From contig NZ_JAUSXB010000001.1 in the NCBI RefSeq assembly GCF_030823375.1, positions 930,001 through 994,000 of the forward strand: a stretch of DNA of 64,000 bases. The letters are read 5' to 3'. The position numbers and the translations under genes are program-made. The stretch's first letter is position 1. Every line of letters begins with the position of its first letter. This document shows positions 49,401-61,680 of the stretch, in pieces. The DNA is from Pseudarthrobacter siccitolerans. Its GTDB lineage: Bacteria; Actinomycetota; Actinomycetes; Actinomycetales; Micrococcaceae. The notes under the pieces are model-generated. The model worked only from the letters and a program-made list of their open reading frames with translations, had not been told where the DNA came from and made no database searches.

Positions 49401-51956
49401 TCAGTTCACCAGTTTGCGGACCAGCCGGGCGCCCTGCGGGAGGGAAAGCCCGGGCAGGTATGCCCTTGTCAATGCACGGCCAATGGCGGGCAGGTACAAG
49501 GGGTCCTGATAATACAGGTAAAGGGCACGGTACTCGGGTTTGAACCGTGACTTGAATGCGGCCAGTGAACGGAACCCGTAGACCGGTTCCAGGGCGTGCC
49601 CCACCAGGTCGAGGATCCGGACCAGGTTATCCGCCTGGTCCCCGCCGCCGGAACCGGTTCCAGGCCCGGTCCCGGAGCCGGGCAGGCTGGCCAGCGGTGA
49701 ACCTGAGAGGGAGATGACCTCGACGGAGCCGCGCAGCTCAAGGACCGCGGAGGCGATGAGGAATTCCATCACGCCGGGAAAAGCGTCGGCGCCCCGGCGC
49801 ATTACGTCCAGAGTCCTGCTGACCAGCCGCCCGTCGTCGTATACCGGCAGCCAGCTGGTCACTCCATGGACGGTGCCGTTGCCATCCACGGCGAGGCAGC
49901 AGAGCACTTCCGGGTCGTCGAGCTCGTCGATGCCGCCCAGCGTAAAGCCCATCTCCGGGACGGTTTTTCCGGCAGCCCATTCCTCGGACACTTCGCTCAG
50001 CTTTAAACGCAGTGCCGCCGGCAGGGAAGCGTAGGTTCCCCAGACCGCTTCGACCCCCAGCTTTGCCGCCCGGTTCAGGGCTGTCCGGACGTTCTGCCAT
50101 TCCTTGCCCTTGAACTCGAGTTCGCGGATGGCCAGGCGCGTCTCCTGCGCCACGGCAACCCGGGAAAACCCGCGATCCTGCAGCATGGGCCAGAGCGTAT
50201 CGTCACAGGAGTAGAGTGCGGGGATCAGGGCCTGCCCGCTGCAGTATGCCAGGAACGCCTCCGTCACGTGCCCCTGGCCATCTGCCGGACCAATGGCACC
50301 GCCCAGTGTCAGCGCCACGCTGCCGTGCCGTTGGAAAGCCATGGCGCCGCGTCCGTCAGGACTGAACCAGTAGCTGTTGGGTTCCCACAGCGCCATCCAG
50401 GAGATCGGCCCGCCGCCCTGGTGAAGCAGTTGGCGTACTTTAATTCGGTCCTGCCGGCCGGAATCGCTGCCGTGGTGCCGGCCCAGCAGTACCCACCACA
50501 CGGCCACCAGGGCAATCACCCAGAACACGGGGCCGGAGTAGGCGAACAGGACGGCTTCCACGCTGTTCCGGTCGGCAAAAACGCGGTGGTAGTGCTGCGG
50601 GATGGGCACCGGGACGTACTGCCGGGCCAGCTCGGCAAAAAGTCCCAGCAGGCCGCCGTCGCGCGTCAGTCCCCCGGCCCACAACCAGGCGAGGGCGTAG
50701 GCAGCGGCCAGGACCAGCCACGACCCTCCCACCACGAGTGCCAGCATCCGCCGGGCCGCGGGCACCGTCTGGACGCGGAACTGCCGACGGTTCAGCCAGA
50801 GGAGCACCGCCAACAGCAGGGGTACGCATACCAGGGGAAGAACGTGGGCGAAGGCGGAGCCCATGGGTGGCGCGGACGGGCCGCGCGGCCGGGACGGAAC
50901 CAGGGCGAACAGGGCCAGGTACACGGCAGCCAGGGCGGTTACGGCGAGCTGGATGGCGATGGCGATGTTCCAGGCAAGGCGGCGGCCGCGGCGCATCCCG
51001 TCAGCGCAGATCAGCAGCAGGACCACCGGGACCACCGCAAGCGCCAGGCCGAAGGGGCCGGCAAAACCTGCCCGTCCGGCTTCCAGGCAGGAAGCCTCCA
51101 CCGTGGTTCCGCAGTTGACCGCCAACTGGCTGAGGGTGGGCATCGGATTCAGGACCACGTCCCGCAGGAGCGCCAGCGGACCGGTGGGCGCCCGCGCGAT
51201 GCCCGTGAGGATCGGTCCGACCGCAAATACGGCAACCGTCAGGGCGAGGAGGTTCCGGGCCTCACGCCCGGTGGAACGGTGCCGGTGCAAGTGGCCCTGG
51301 TCTCCCTGGACCCACCAGCCGGCCAGGAGTCCCAGGACGGCGCCGATCAGGCCGATCACCGTTTCGGCGTGCCCGATATACAGGACCAGGAGGAGCGAAA
51401 TGGAGAGCACGCCCGTCCGCAGCCTGCGCTGCCAGAGGACCGGCAGCCTGCCGGTGGCGGCAAGGCCTGCCGCCAGGACCGCCGGGTAGGGGCCGATCAG
51501 GATGTCGTCGGCCATCCGGTCGAGCCATCCGTCACCCACATAGCCCGCCAATTGGGTGATGAGCAGGAAAACCGTGACGGCGCCGAATTGGCCGCCGAGG
51601 AAAAGCGCGACGGCGGCAGCTGTTCCCAGCCTCCGCTCCGCCAGGCCCAGCAGCACCAGGATCATCAGGGATGCGGAGACATACGCCAACGGGTTGGTGG
51701 CGAAGAAGAGGCTGGTAAAGAGGGACCACCAGTTGCCGGCACGCAGGCCCGGCCCGCTGACTCCAGCCCCGTCCAGCAACTGCTCAGGCGGTCCTGCAAG
51801 GTAGCTGCCCGTCACGGCCCCGGCGGCCAGGAACACCGCGAGGACCGCCACGGAGAACGGCATCGACTTGAGTCCTGCGATGGTCCGGTCCCGGGCGGGG
51901 CGTAACACCGTTGTCCAGGCCAAAGAGGCGGTGCGTATCGGCTGTCCGGAAGTCAT
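49401..51956 (-). CDS. Aminoacyl-phosphatidylglycerol synthase (MprF C-domain) with rhomboid-like N-domain
   Basis: 851 residues. The N-terminal about 225 residues have about six membrane segments laid out like a rhomboid: WWSLFTSLFFATNPLAYVSASL, GLAERRLG, and IGHAETVIGLIGAVLGLLAG in the last helix. However, the Gly-x-Ser-Gly position reads GPYP, so the serine is absent. A second membrane region (about 240-490) follows. The C-terminal about 330 residues are the MprF/DUF2156 catalytic domain (ALWEPNSYWFSPDGRGAMAFQRHG, KGKEWQNVRTALNRAAKLG, EEWAAGK). It should transfer an amino acid from aminoacyl-tRNA to a membrane lipid. ATG 51956 overlaps the esterase stop (ATGA). Confidence 0.85.
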   Translation of the reverse strand: MTSGQPIRTASLAWTTVLRPARDRTIAGLKSMPFSVAVLAVFLAAGAVTGSYLAGPPEQLLDGAGVSGPGLRAGNWWSLFTSLFFATNPLAYVSASLMILVLLGLAERRLGTAAAVALFLGGQFGAVTVFLLITQLAGYVGDGWLDRMADDILIGPYPAVLAAGLAATGRLPVLWQRRLRTGVLSISLLLVLYIGHAETVIGLIGAVLGLLAGWWVQGDQGHLHRHRSTGREARNLLALTVAVFAVGPILTGIARAPTGPLALLRDVVLNPMPTLSQLAVNCGTTVEASCLEAGRAGFAGPFGLALAVVPVVLLLICADGMRRGRRLAWNIAIAIQLAVTALAAVYLALFALVPSRPRGPSAPPMGSAFAHVLPLVCVPLLLAVLLWLNRRQFRVQTVPAARRMLALVVGGSWLVLAAAYALAWLWAGGLTRDGGLLGLFAELARQYVPVPIPQHYHRVFADRNSVEAVLFAYSGPVFWVIALVAVWWVLLGRHHGSDSGRQDRIKVRQLLHQGGGPISWMALWEPNSYWFSPDGRGAMAFQRHGSVALTLGGAIGPADGQGHVTEAFLAYCSGQALIPALYSCDDTLWPMLQDRGFSRVAVAQETRLAIRELEFKGKEWQNVRTALNRAAKLGVEAVWGTYASLPAALRLKLSEVSEEWAAGKTVPEMGFTLGGIDELDDPEVLCCLAVDGNGTVHGVTSWLPVYDDGRLVSRTLDVMRRGADAFPGVMEFLIASAVLELRGSVEVISLSGSPLASLPGSGTGPGTGSGGGDQADNLVRILDLVGHALEPVYGFRSLAAFKSRFKPEYRALYLYYQDPLYLPAIGRALTRAYLPGLSLPQGARLVRKLVN

Positions 51957-53263
51957 TGGCCGAGCCCCCATCTGTCGGAAAGGAACTGCAGGGCATCGGC
52001 AATCCGTTTGGAGGACGTGTCCCAGGAATGGCCGGTATGTTCCACTTCATAGGCGCGGACGTCGAAGCTGGCGTCCCGGGCGGCAGCTGCGAGGGTGTTC
52101 AGGTAGGCCACGAATTCCGGGTCGTTCTGTCCGGCGGTCAGGTACATGCCGCTGGACTCGAAGCGCCGCTCTTTCATGATGGCCAGCGGGGTCTGCCGGT
52201 CGAATTCTTCGGGCTCCTCCGGGAAGGCGGCATCAATGGTCTTTTGCCGTTCCTTGGCCAGGGCCGGCTCAACTTCCCCGGAGAACGAGAGGATGGACGG
52301 GAACAGATCCGGGTGCCGGGTTCCCATCTGCAGTGCGCAGGTGCCGCCGAAGGAAAATCCGCCAATGGCCCACTGGTGGTGGTTGGTGTCCACGGCAAGG
52401 GTGGAACTGATCCAGGCCGTTACATCGCGGGAAAGATAGGTATCGGCCTGTGCTATCCGGCTGTCCATGCACAGGGTGTTGGCTGACTGCGAGCCGTTGG
52501 GATCGGGAATCACCACCACCGGTGCCAGGCCACCGTGGGCGGCCGCGAAGGAGTCCAGGTGGCCGTCAAGTGCTCCTCCGGTCAACCAGTCCGGGGGCCC
52601 GCCCGGCTGGCCGGCCACCAGGACCAGGACCGGAAGGGCAGGCCGGTTTTTGGCAAAGTAGGCAGGCGGCAGGTAGATGTATGCCTCGCGGGTGCTCATG
52701 CCGGAAGCGGTGCCGGGGATGGCAGCCTTGCGCAGGACTCCCCCTGCGGGAAGCTCACCCTGCGGTGCCCACCCGTGGAGCGGGACGCCGTCGGCCGCCC
52801 CTTGCTGGCGCATCAGGCCAGGTTCCAGGGTGGGGATCCGGGCCACGGCAGTGCCCAGGAGGTCGCTTACGGTGCGGTTCAGCCCGAAGTAGGCGTTGAC
52901 CTGGACGGCGGACAGGGCTGCGACAACCAGCACCGCGGCCAGGCCGGTGGCCCGGCGGTGCCAGTTGCTGCGGGGCAGCCGGAGCAGCAGCAGGATGAGG
53001 GCGGCCACTGCAGGCACCACCCAGAGCAGGACGGCGTCCGGGATGTTCTCCGGGAAAACGGAGAAGAGATTAATGAGCGCCCAGTGGACGGTCGCCACCA
53101 AGGCGAAGGCGGCGGCCACGGCGGCGATCACTTGAACGAACCAGCGCCGCCTGCCTGTCGGCGAAGGCGGTGCCAGCAGGAATGCGCCACCCGCCAGGCC
53201 CAGCACCAGGGATACCCAGTACACGGGGCCGTCAGTCAGCCGGACGTCGAAAACCCAGTCCAC
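51953..53263 (-). CDS. Membrane-anchored esterase (antigen-85/EstD-like fold)
   Basis: 436 residues. About four N-terminal membrane segments occupy roughly the first 125 residues. The rest is an alpha/beta-hydrolase on the outer side: TREAYIYLPPAYF, PVLVLVAGQPG, oxyanion GGLAPVVVIPDPNGS, nucleophile GGFSFGGTCALQMG and catalytic His in VEHTGHSWDTSSKR. It is coupled (ATGA) to the aminoacyl-PG synthase. In Corynebacterium and Pseudomonas similar neighbours hydrolyse aminoacyl lipids, so an aminoacyl-PG/DAG hydrolase is likely. GTG 53263 lies five bases after the DUF2550 stop with a weak ribosome site. Confidence 0.82.
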   Translation of the reverse strand: MDWVFDVRLTDGPVYWVSLVLGLAGGAFLLAPPSPTGRRRWFVQVIAAVAAAFALVATVHWALINLFSVFPENIPDAVLLWVVPAVAALILLLLRLPRSNWHRRATGLAAVLVVAALSAVQVNAYFGLNRTVSDLLGTAVARIPTLEPGLMRQQGAADGVPLHGWAPQGELPAGGVLRKAAIPGTASGMSTREAYIYLPPAYFAKNRPALPVLVLVAGQPGGPPDWLTGGALDGHLDSFAAAHGGLAPVVVIPDPNGSQSANTLCMDSRIAQADTYLSRDVTAWISSTLAVDTNHHQWAIGGFSFGGTCALQMGTRHPDLFPSILSFSGEVEPALAKERQKTIDAAFPEEPEEFDRQTPLAIMKERRFESSGMYLTAGQNDPEFVAYLNTLAAAARDASFDVRAYEVEHTGHSWDTSSKRIADALQFLSDRWGLGQ

Positions 53264-53268
53264 GTTGG

Positions 53269-53700
53269 CTAGCGCCAGGTGCCCACGCCGATAACCGGGC
53301 CGGCTTCCAGCCAGGAAGACAGCCCGGCGTAGGCGTCGAACTTCATGGCGAGACGGAGGTCTTGCCCCTCGTACCGCAGTTCAACAATGACGACGTCGGG
53401 CTGGACCTTCACTGCCTCGGCCTCGGTGGGCTTGCGGCGGCCCAGCAGTTCCAGTGAGTGGCGCTTGAATTTGTGCTTCGGCCGGACGCTTAACGAGAAC
53501 AGGCGGAACCACTCAAGGTCGTTGTCCTGATAACGACAAACCCCCACCTGCCAGCTGTTTCCAGCCATGCAAATGGAGGCGTCCACCGTGCCGAGGGCGC
53601 GCCGCAGGTTGAAGCGGCGCACCCCCGAAAGGCACAGTGCAAATACCAGCAATCCAAACGTGATTGCCATGGCGATGAACGGAAGACTCGGTGCGTCCAT
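53269..53700 (-). CDS. DUF2550 membrane protein
   Basis: 143 residues: one N-terminal membrane segment (FIAMAITFGLLVFALCLSG), then a soluble domain with RRALGTVDASICMAGNSWQVGVCRYQDNDLEWFRLFSLSVRPKHKFKR, the DUF2550 signature. It follows atpC by 10 bases, the same arrangement as Rv1312 after atpC in mycobacteria. Function is unknown; the conserved linkage suggests an envelope role tied to the ATP synthase operon. ATG 53700 is chosen; upstream frame lies in atpC. Confidence 0.85.
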   Translation of the reverse strand: MDAPSLPFIAMAITFGLLVFALCLSGVRRFNLRRALGTVDASICMAGNSWQVGVCRYQDNDLEWFRLFSLSVRPKHKFKRHSLELLGRRKPTEAEAVKVQPDVVIVELRYEGQDLRLAMKFDAYAGLSSWLEAGPVIGVGTWR

Positions 53701-53710
53701 CAAGGTGGTG

Positions 53711-53995
53711 CTAGCGGATCCCAGCGGTAGCCGAGCCGCCCAGTTGGGCGTTGTCAGCAACAATAACCACGCGGTTGTTGTCCACGGAGAAGAAACCGCC
53801 GTCAACATCTACCGCGATACGGTCCCCGGACACCGGCTGGATAGCCAGTTCACCCTCGGCCAGGATCGCCAGCAGGGGCGAGTGGCCGGGCAGGATTCCG
53901 ATTTCACCATCGCTGGTGCGGGCCTTGACCATCTTGGCCGCTCCGGACCACACGAAGTGGTCCGCTGCGACAATCTCAACCTCAAGCTCAGCCAT
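53711..53995 (-). CDS. atpC: ATP synthase epsilon subunit
   Basis: 94 residues, short because the C-terminal helical hairpin of longer epsilons is missing, as in other Arthrobacter-type enzymes. The beta-sandwich shows EIVAADHFVWSGAAKMVKARTSDGEIGILPGHSPLLAIL and the repeat-like VDVDGGFFSVDNNRVVIVAD. It couples the rotor to F1. ATG 53995 overlaps nothing but lies one base after atpD. Confidence 0.93.
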   Translation of the reverse strand: MAELEVEIVAADHFVWSGAAKMVKARTSDGEIGILPGHSPLLAILAEGELAIQPVSGDRIAVDVDGGFFSVDNNRVVIVADNAQLGGSATAGIR

Positions 53996-53996
53996 A

Positions 53997-56422
<2,426 letters not shown>

Positions 56423-56495
56423 ACTTATCCTTTCCTAACATTCCCTAAACCGGGTGTGCCGGACCTTGGCGGCCCGGCACACCCGGTCAGTGGAA

Positions 56496-58133
56496 TTAGC
56501 GCTTCTGCTTGACGATCTTTTCCTGGTCAACGTCGCCCTCGGAGATAGCGTCATGCTCCTCGTGGCCGGCGCCTACCAGGTGGTTGTCACCCTCGCCGAA
56601 AAAGCCCTTCTTGAAGGCCACGACGGCGGACTTCAGAGCTGCAGCGGTGTCATCGTCCAGCACGTTGGTCTGCGCCAGCGTGGTGAGGATGGAGGACTTG
56701 TGGGCCAGGTGCTCCAGGAACTCCGACTCGAAGCGGCTGACGTCCTCAACCGGAACGTCATCGAGGTAGCCGTTGGTGCCTGCCCAGATGGACACAACCT
56801 GGTTCTCCACCGGGAACGGCGAGTACTGGCCCTGCTTGAGCAGTTCCATCAGGCGTGCGCCACGGGTGAGCTGCTGGCGTGAAGCGGCATCCAGGTCCGA
56901 GGCGAACATGGCGAATGCCTGCATGTCCCGGTACTGGGCGAGGTCCAGCTTCAACGTGCCGGAAACCTTCTTCATGGACTTCACCTGGGCGGCACCGCCC
57001 ACGCGGGACACCGACACACCAACGTCAACAGCAGGACGCTGGTTGGCGTTGAAGAGGTCCGACTGGAGGAAGATCTGGCCGTCGGTGATGGAGATCACGT
57101 TGGTGGGGATGTAGGCCGAAACGTCGTTGGCCTTCGTTTCGATCAGCGGCAGGCCGGTCATGGAACCTGCGCCCAGCTCGTCGGAGAGCTTTGCACAACG
57201 TTCCAGCAGGCGAGAGTGCAAGTAGAAGACGTCGCCGGGGTAGGCTTCGCGTCCCGGCGGGCGGCGAAGCAGCAGCGACACTGCACGGTAGGCCTCTGCC
57301 TGCTTGGAGAGGTCATCAAACACGATGAGGACGTGCTTGCCGCCGTACATCCAGTGCTGGCCGATGGCCGAACCGGCGTACGGTGCGAGGTACTTGAAGC
57401 CCGCGGGGTCCGAGGCGGGGGACGCCACGATGGTGGTGTACTCCAGCGCGCCGTTGTCCTCGAGGGTCTGGCGGATAGCGGCAATGGTTGACGCCTTCTG
57501 GCCAATTGCCACGTAGATGCAGCGGACCTGCTTGGTCACATCGCCTGAAGCCCAGTTGGCCTTCTGGTTGATGATGGTGTCGATCGCGATCGCGGACTTG
57601 CCGGTCTGGCGGTCGCCAATGATCAGCTGACGCTGGCCGCGGCCGATCGGAATCATGGCGTCGATGGCCTTGAGTCCGGTCTGCATCGGCTCGTGCACCG
57701 ACTTGCGCTGGGTCACGCCGGGAGCCTGGAGCTCCAGTGCGCGGGTGGTCTCGGCTTTGATCTCGCCAAGGTCGTCGATGGGCACGCCCAGCGGGTCGAC
57801 AACGCGGCCGAGGAAGGCGTCGCCCACGGGTACGGACAGAACCTGTCCCGTGCGGTGGACTTCCTGGCCTTCTTCGATGCCGGTGAAGTCGCCGAGGACG
57901 ATGACGCCGATTTCGCGGACGTCAAGGTTCTGGGCCAGGCCCAGGGTACCGTCCTCGAAGCGCAGCAGCTCGTTCGCCATGACCGAGGGAAGGCCCTCAA
58001 CACGGGCGATGCCGTCACCAGCGGTGGTTACGCGGCCGACCTCTACGCGCTCTGCGTTTCCGGGTTCGTAGGACGCCGCGAACTCGTTCAGCGCATTACG
58101 GACGTCGTCGGCGTTGATGGTCAATTCGGCCAT
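56496..58133 (-). CDS. atpA: ATP synthase alpha subunit
   Basis: 545 residues from ATG 58133. Walker [71 protein letters not shown]. The C-terminal about 30 residues form an acidic/charged tail ([21 protein letters not shown]), longer than in E. coli. Confidence 0.98.
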   Translation of the reverse strand: MAELTINADDVRNALNEFAASYEPGNAERVEVGRVTTAGDGIARVEGLPSVMANELLRFEDGTLGLAQNLDVREIGVIVLGDFTGIEEGQEVHRTGQVLSVPVGDAFLGRVVDPLGVPIDDLGEIKAETTRALELQAPGVTQRKSVHEPMQTGLKAIDAMIPIGRGQRQLIIGDRQTGKSAIAIDTIINQKANWASGDVTKQVRCIYVAIGQKASTIAAIRQTLEDNGALEYTTIVASPASDPAGFKYLAPYAGSAIGQHWMYGGKHVLIVFDDLSKQAEAYRAVSLLLRRPPGREAYPGDVFYLHSRLLERCAKLSDELGAGSMTGLPLIETKANDVSAYIPTNVISITDGQIFLQSDLFNANQRPAVDVGVSVSRVGGAAQVKSMKKVSGTLKLDLAQYRDMQAFAMFASDLDAASRQQLTRGARLMELLKQGQYSPFPVENQVVSIWAGTNGYLDDVPVEDVSRFESEFLEHLAHKSSILTTLAQTNVLDDDTAAALKSAVVAFKKGFFGEGDNHLVGAGHEEHDAISEGDVDQEKIVKQKR

Positions 58134-58215
58134 CTGCAGTCCCTGCTCTCCTGTTTTGTGATCATCGTTGTCCACGATGACCGGGGTTTCTATCAGTTGT
58201 GTTGTGCTTGTCCGG

Positions 58216-59043
58216 CTAGCCGGCCAGCTGGCGTTGCAGCTCGCCCAGGCGGGTAACTACCGAAGCGTCAAGCACTTCGTCACCGACCTGGACGCGGATG
58301 CCGCCAATGAGTGCCGGGTCAACATTGACGTTGACCTTCAGTTCCCGCCCGTACAGCGCATTCAAGCCCGCCTGGAGGCGTGCAAACTGCGTTGATGTCA
58401 AAGGGCGGGTCACGCTGACCGTCGCAATCCAGCGCTGCTGCCGCTTGGCCGCCAGCTCGGCGAACCGTTCCACCAGCCGGGTGGGCTTGATGCCGCGGGG
58501 CTGGGTAACTGCCTGCGTGATGAGGACCTTCGCTTCCTCGCTCACTCCGGGCACCAGCCTCTCGGCGAGCGTGGCTTTGGCTGCGGCGCTGGCCTGTGGT
58601 TCGGACAGAGCACGTTGTACCTCGTGGTTGGAGGCAACGGCCTGGTTGAAGGAGAACAGATCGTTCTCCAGCTCTTCCAGGCCAGAGATTCCGGAGGCAG
58701 AAACGGCCGACTTGTTTTCGGCAACGGAAATGACCACCGTTGCGGCAAGAGTCTCGAGTGCATCGCCAATATCCCGGGCGTTTGCCCAGCGTGAGCCGGC
58801 CAGTCCGCCCGCGATCTCTGCAGCATCAGCGGAGACTTTTCCGCCAACCAGCTGCCTGACCAGCGCCGACTTTTCGTCACCGTTACGGGACGGGTCAGTC
58901 AGGGCGCGGCGCAAGCCAGCCGAGCTGTCCACCATTCCCAGAATTCCGAAGAGTTCCTTTGCCAGCTGCAGCGACGCCGTCGGAAGTTTGGCTTCCAACG
59001 CGGCCAGGGCTGTTGCCAGCGATCCGCTCGATACGCCTGCCAT
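58216..59043 (-). CDS. atpH: ATP synthase delta subunit
   Basis: 275 residues, long compared with the about 180 of E. coli, as usual for Actinobacteria. The N-terminal half is an additional helical domain; the C-terminal half shows [30 protein letters not shown] helices and the final [33 protein letters not shown], the delta signature. It joins F1 to the b stator. The ATG overlaps the atpF stop (TAATG). Confidence 0.93.
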   Translation of the reverse strand: MAGVSSGSLATALAALEAKLPTASLQLAKELFGILGMVDSSAGLRRALTDPSRNGDEKSALVRQLVGGKVSADAAEIAGGLAGSRWANARDIGDALETLAATVVISVAENKSAVSASGISGLEELENDLFSFNQAVASNHEVQRALSEPQASAAAKATLAERLVPGVSEEAKVLITQAVTQPRGIKPTRLVERFAELAAKRQQRWIATVSVTRPLTSTQFARLQAGLNALYGRELKVNVNVDPALIGGIRVQVGDEVLDASVVTRLGELQRQLAG

Positions 59044-59594
59044 TACTTAGCTGCACCTGCGCTCTGGGTCTCCAGATCTGCCAGGAAGCGGTCCACTACC
59101 CGTGCTGCGCGCTCGTCGTCGTTCAGCGTTTCACCGACGATCCGGCCGGCAAGGGTGGTGGCCAGGGTGCCTACCTCCGAACGCAGGGACACAACGGCCG
59201 CCTGGCGCTCGGATTCGATCTGGGCATGGGCCTGGGCCGTGATGCGGGCAGACTCTGCAGCTGCCTTCTCCTTGAGATCCGCGAGGATCTGGGCACCTTC
59301 GGCGCGGGCTTCCTCACGGATGCGGTTGGCTTCGGCGCGGGCGTCGGTCAGCTGCTGCTTGTACTCTTCGAGTGCAGCAGACGCCTCAGCCTGGGCCTTT
59401 TCAGCCTTTGCAATGCCGCCTTCGATAGCCTCGGCACGCTCGGCGAAGGTCTTCTCGAACATCGGGACAACGAACTTGACCACGATGAACATCAGAATGG
59501 CGAAGCCCACCAGGGTAACGCCCATTTCCCAGAGGTTGGGAACCAGGGGGTTGACTTCGCCCTCAGTGGCGGCTGAGATGATCAGCTGATTCAT
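59043..59594 (-). CDS. atpF: ATP synthase b subunit
   Basis: 183 residues. One membrane helix near the N-terminus (NLWEMGVTLVGFAILMFIVVKFVVPMFEKTFAERAEAIEGGIAKAE) and a long Ala/Glu/Arg coiled coil that forms the peripheral stalk. There is a single atpF, so the stalk is a homodimer. AAGGACGGGTG precedes the ATG. Confidence 0.96.
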   Translation of the reverse strand: MNQLIISAATEGEVNPLVPNLWEMGVTLVGFAILMFIVVKFVVPMFEKTFAERAEAIEGGIAKAEKAQAEASAALEEYKQQLTDARAEANRIREEARAEGAQILADLKEKAAAESARITAQAHAQIESERQAAVVSLRSEVGTLATTLAGRIVGETLNDDERAARVVDRFLADLETQSAGAAK

Positions 59595-59646
59595 ATTTCA
59601 CCCGTCCTTTTCTACTCGGTTCTGTAAGTTCGCTTCGCTCTAAGGA

Positions 59647-59850
59647 CTAGAGAACGAAGGCGAAGACCAGGCCGAGGATGGCGAGGGCTTCGGTCAGCGC
59701 AAGGCCGAGGAATGCGATCGGCTGCAGGACACGCTGTGCTTCCGGCTGGCGGGCGACGCCGTTGATGTAGGCAGCGAATACGAGACCAACACCGATACCA
59801 CCGCCGATTGCGGACAGACCGTAACCTACGAGGTTGAGATTGCCTTCCAT
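59647..59850 (-). CDS. atpE: ATP synthase c subunit
   Basis: 67 residues from ATG 59850 after AAGGAAG. Two helices joined by the RQPEAQR polar loop; the proton-carrying carboxylate is E54 in [10 protein letters not shown]. No Na+-binding signature (Gln in TM1 plus Glu/Ser) is obvious, so it is taken as a proton-type ring. The N-terminal extension in the longer frame is discarded. Confidence 0.96.
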   Translation of the reverse strand: MEGNLNLVGYGLSAIGGGIGVGLVFAAYINGVARQPEAQRVLQPIAFLGLALTEALAILGLVFAFVL

Positions 59851-59931
59851 TTTTCTTCCTTTCAAGATGCCACCCATGTGGCAGGTTGTTTGGGTTGCTA
59901 TCATCCCCGCGAGGGGAAGCTTAAGGGGTGC

Positions 59932-60732
59932 CTAGTGGCTGTCGGCGTGAAGCGCGCCTTCGACGTAGATCGCGGTCAGCAGCGTGAATACGTAGGCCTG
60001 CAGGACCATGATCAGGGCTTCAAGCATGTACATGGCAATGGCCCCGGCGAGAACCAGGACGGAGGTTCCCTTGAGCAGGATGTTCTCCTGCGTGATGAGG
60101 TATTCGATGCCGGATCCGGCGATCATCACGATGAGGTGTCCTGCGAGCATGGTCGCGAACAGACGGAGGCTGTGCGTGACGGGCCGGACCAGGAAGTTGG
60201 AGATGATCTCGATCGGGATCACGATCGGAAGGATGAACCAGGGAACACCGGAGGGCACAGTGGCCAGCTTGAAGTAACGGAGTCCGTTCTTCTTGACGCC
60301 GATGATGATCCAGGTGAAGTAGACAATTCCAGCGAGCACATAGGCTCCGCCCACGTGTGAGAAGGTGGGAAGCTGGAATACCGGGATTGCACCGTAAATG
60401 TTATTTACCAGGATGAAGAAGAACAAGCTGAACAGCAGCGGGACGTACTTGATGAAGTCCCTGCCGCCGATGATGTCCTTGGCGATTCCGTTGCGGACGA
60501 AGCCGTAGGCGGCTTCGCCGGCGAACTGGAGCTTGCCGGGTACCAGCTGCTGCTTGCGTGCGGCGAGCACGAAGAAGACGGCGATAAAGACGACAGAGAG
60601 GAGGACCAGCAGCATCTGCTTGGAGAATCCTTCTGCGGCACCCCACGGCAGGATTGCCGGCAAATGCATTTCGTTAATACCAGGAGGAGTAAACTCTCCT
60701 GAATCTTGGGCCGGGAGCGCAAGCGCGATCAA
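59932..60732 (-). CDS. atpB: ATP synthase a subunit
   Basis: 266 residues, about six membrane segments. The essential Arg is in SLRLFATMLAGHL, and the second half-channel region is in ALIMVLQAYVFTLLTAIYVEGALHADSH. The chosen start is TTG 60732, supported by GAGAGG seven bases upstream; ATG 60669 would remove 21 residues that precede the first helix. Confidence 0.95.
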   Translation of the reverse strand: MIALALPAQDSGEFTPPGINEMHLPAILPWGAAEGFSKQMLLVLLSVVFIAVFFVLAARKQQLVPGKLQFAGEAAYGFVRNGIAKDIIGGRDFIKYVPLLFSLFFFILVNNIYGAIPVFQLPTFSHVGGAYVLAGIVYFTWIIIGVKKNGLRYFKLATVPSGVPWFILPIVIPIEIISNFLVRPVTHSLRLFATMLAGHLIVMIAGSGIEYLITQENILLKGTSVLVLAGAIAMYMLEALIMVLQAYVFTLLTAIYVEGALHADSH

Positions 60733-60813
60733 CGCGTTTCCTCTCTGCAGTGTCCATCATTGGGCGTCGGGCGGGAACCGGCAGCCTGACGGCCTGCTGG
60801 TCCCCCTGTGAAA

Positions 60814-61152
60814 TTATTTGGCATTAGTGTTACCGTCCTGGGACGGTCCGCTGGCAGCATGGCGCTCCCCAGCAATTTTTCGAGAACTGGTCAGGCCATG
60901 CATGTGGGAAAGGTAAAAACCTCCGACGGCTCCAAGCAGAGCGCCTGCGAGCACAATCCAGCGCGTTCCCCACAGATAATCCAGTCCCCACCCTATCAAA
61001 CTCCAGACGATGATTCCGCCAATGATGTAGCTGAATACGGCCATGCCGGCGTTGTATCCGCCGCTGGTTCCGTCGCCTGATACACCGGGGGCAGAACCCT
61101 TTGATCCCCTGTTGCCGCTCGTGCCTTCCGTGGGCTTCTGAGGATCACGCAT
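60814..61152 (-). CDS. AtpZ/AtpI-like small membrane protein
   Basis: 112 residues. A Gly/Ser/Thr-rich soluble start (about 35 residues) precedes two membrane helices (FSYIIGGIIVWSLIGWGLDYL and WIVLAGALLGAVGGFYLSHMHG). This matches the AtpZ family, which aids ATP synthase assembly or Mg2+/Ca2+ handling. The gene overlaps the following one by eight bases at its start. Confidence 0.85.
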   Translation of the reverse strand: MRDPQKPTEGTSGNRGSKGSAPGVSGDGTSGGYNAGMAVFSYIIGGIIVWSLIGWGLDYLWGTRWIVLAGALLGAVGGFYLSHMHGLTSSRKIAGERHAASGPSQDGNTNAK

Positions 61153-61627
61153 CGGGGCTTTCCTTGGTTTCTGGATCGTTGTAGATCTGAAGGCGGGCTT
61201 TGCTGAAACCGTGGATTTCTGCAGCCTGCCAGAGGACGACGGCGGTCACGGCGCCGGCAACGAACCAGCGGCCGTGCAGCCACGCCGGGGCACCGACCAC
61301 AAACAGGACGGCGGCGAAGCCCACCACTTTGACAAAGTAGGTGGCCACGAACATGCCGATGGCCCCGGAAGGATTGTTGCGTCCCATGAGGTGGCCCACC
61401 AGGAGGCTGATGCCGAAGAACAGCATCACCAGGAGCCCACCAAAGGTACTGGACAATGCACCGGCCGGGCCTTCAAGGATTGCTGCGGGAATGGCGCACA
61501 GTACCAGTCCGGCCGCGGCCGCCGCCGAACTCCGTTTGAGGAGGTTCAGCCAGAGGGACGGTGTGGGACCGGATGCGCCAACTCTTCCGTTGCCGGACGC
61601 AGGTCCGGACTCGGCGTTGGAGGTCAT
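61145..61627 (-). CDS. AtpI-like membrane protein, first gene of the atp operon
   Basis: 160 residues with about four membrane segments (LVLCAIPAAILE, GGLLVMLFFGISLLVGHLMG, FVATYFVKVVGFAAVLFVVG, FVAGAVTAVVLWQAAEIHGF). It corresponds in position to the poorly conserved Rv1303-type gene that opens actinobacterial atp operons. Function unknown, presumably synthase assembly. ATG 61627 has no clear ribosome site; the transcript start may be close. Confidence 0.8.
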   Translation of the reverse strand: MTSNAESGPASGNGRVGASGPTPSLWLNLLKRSSAAAAAGLVLCAIPAAILEGPAGALSSTFGGLLVMLFFGISLLVGHLMGRNNPSGAIGMFVATYFVKVVGFAAVLFVVGAPAWLHGRWFVAGAVTAVVLWQAAEIHGFSKARLQIYNDPETKESPDA

Positions 61628-61680
61628 TTGATCCCAATCGTCGGCGCCAAAAGGCAGTTAGCCAAGCGGCAGGTATGGAA

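Noticed and set aside
50268..51905. 545-codon plus-strand frame opposite the aminoacyl-PG synthase
   Set aside because: Antisense shadow; the minus-strand protein has recognisable catalytic and membrane domains.
59629..59641. TTCGCTTCGCTC near atpE, similar to the repeat core at clpS/pncB
   Set aside because: Only about ten bases match and the flanking inverted pair is missing, so it is not counted as a third copy.
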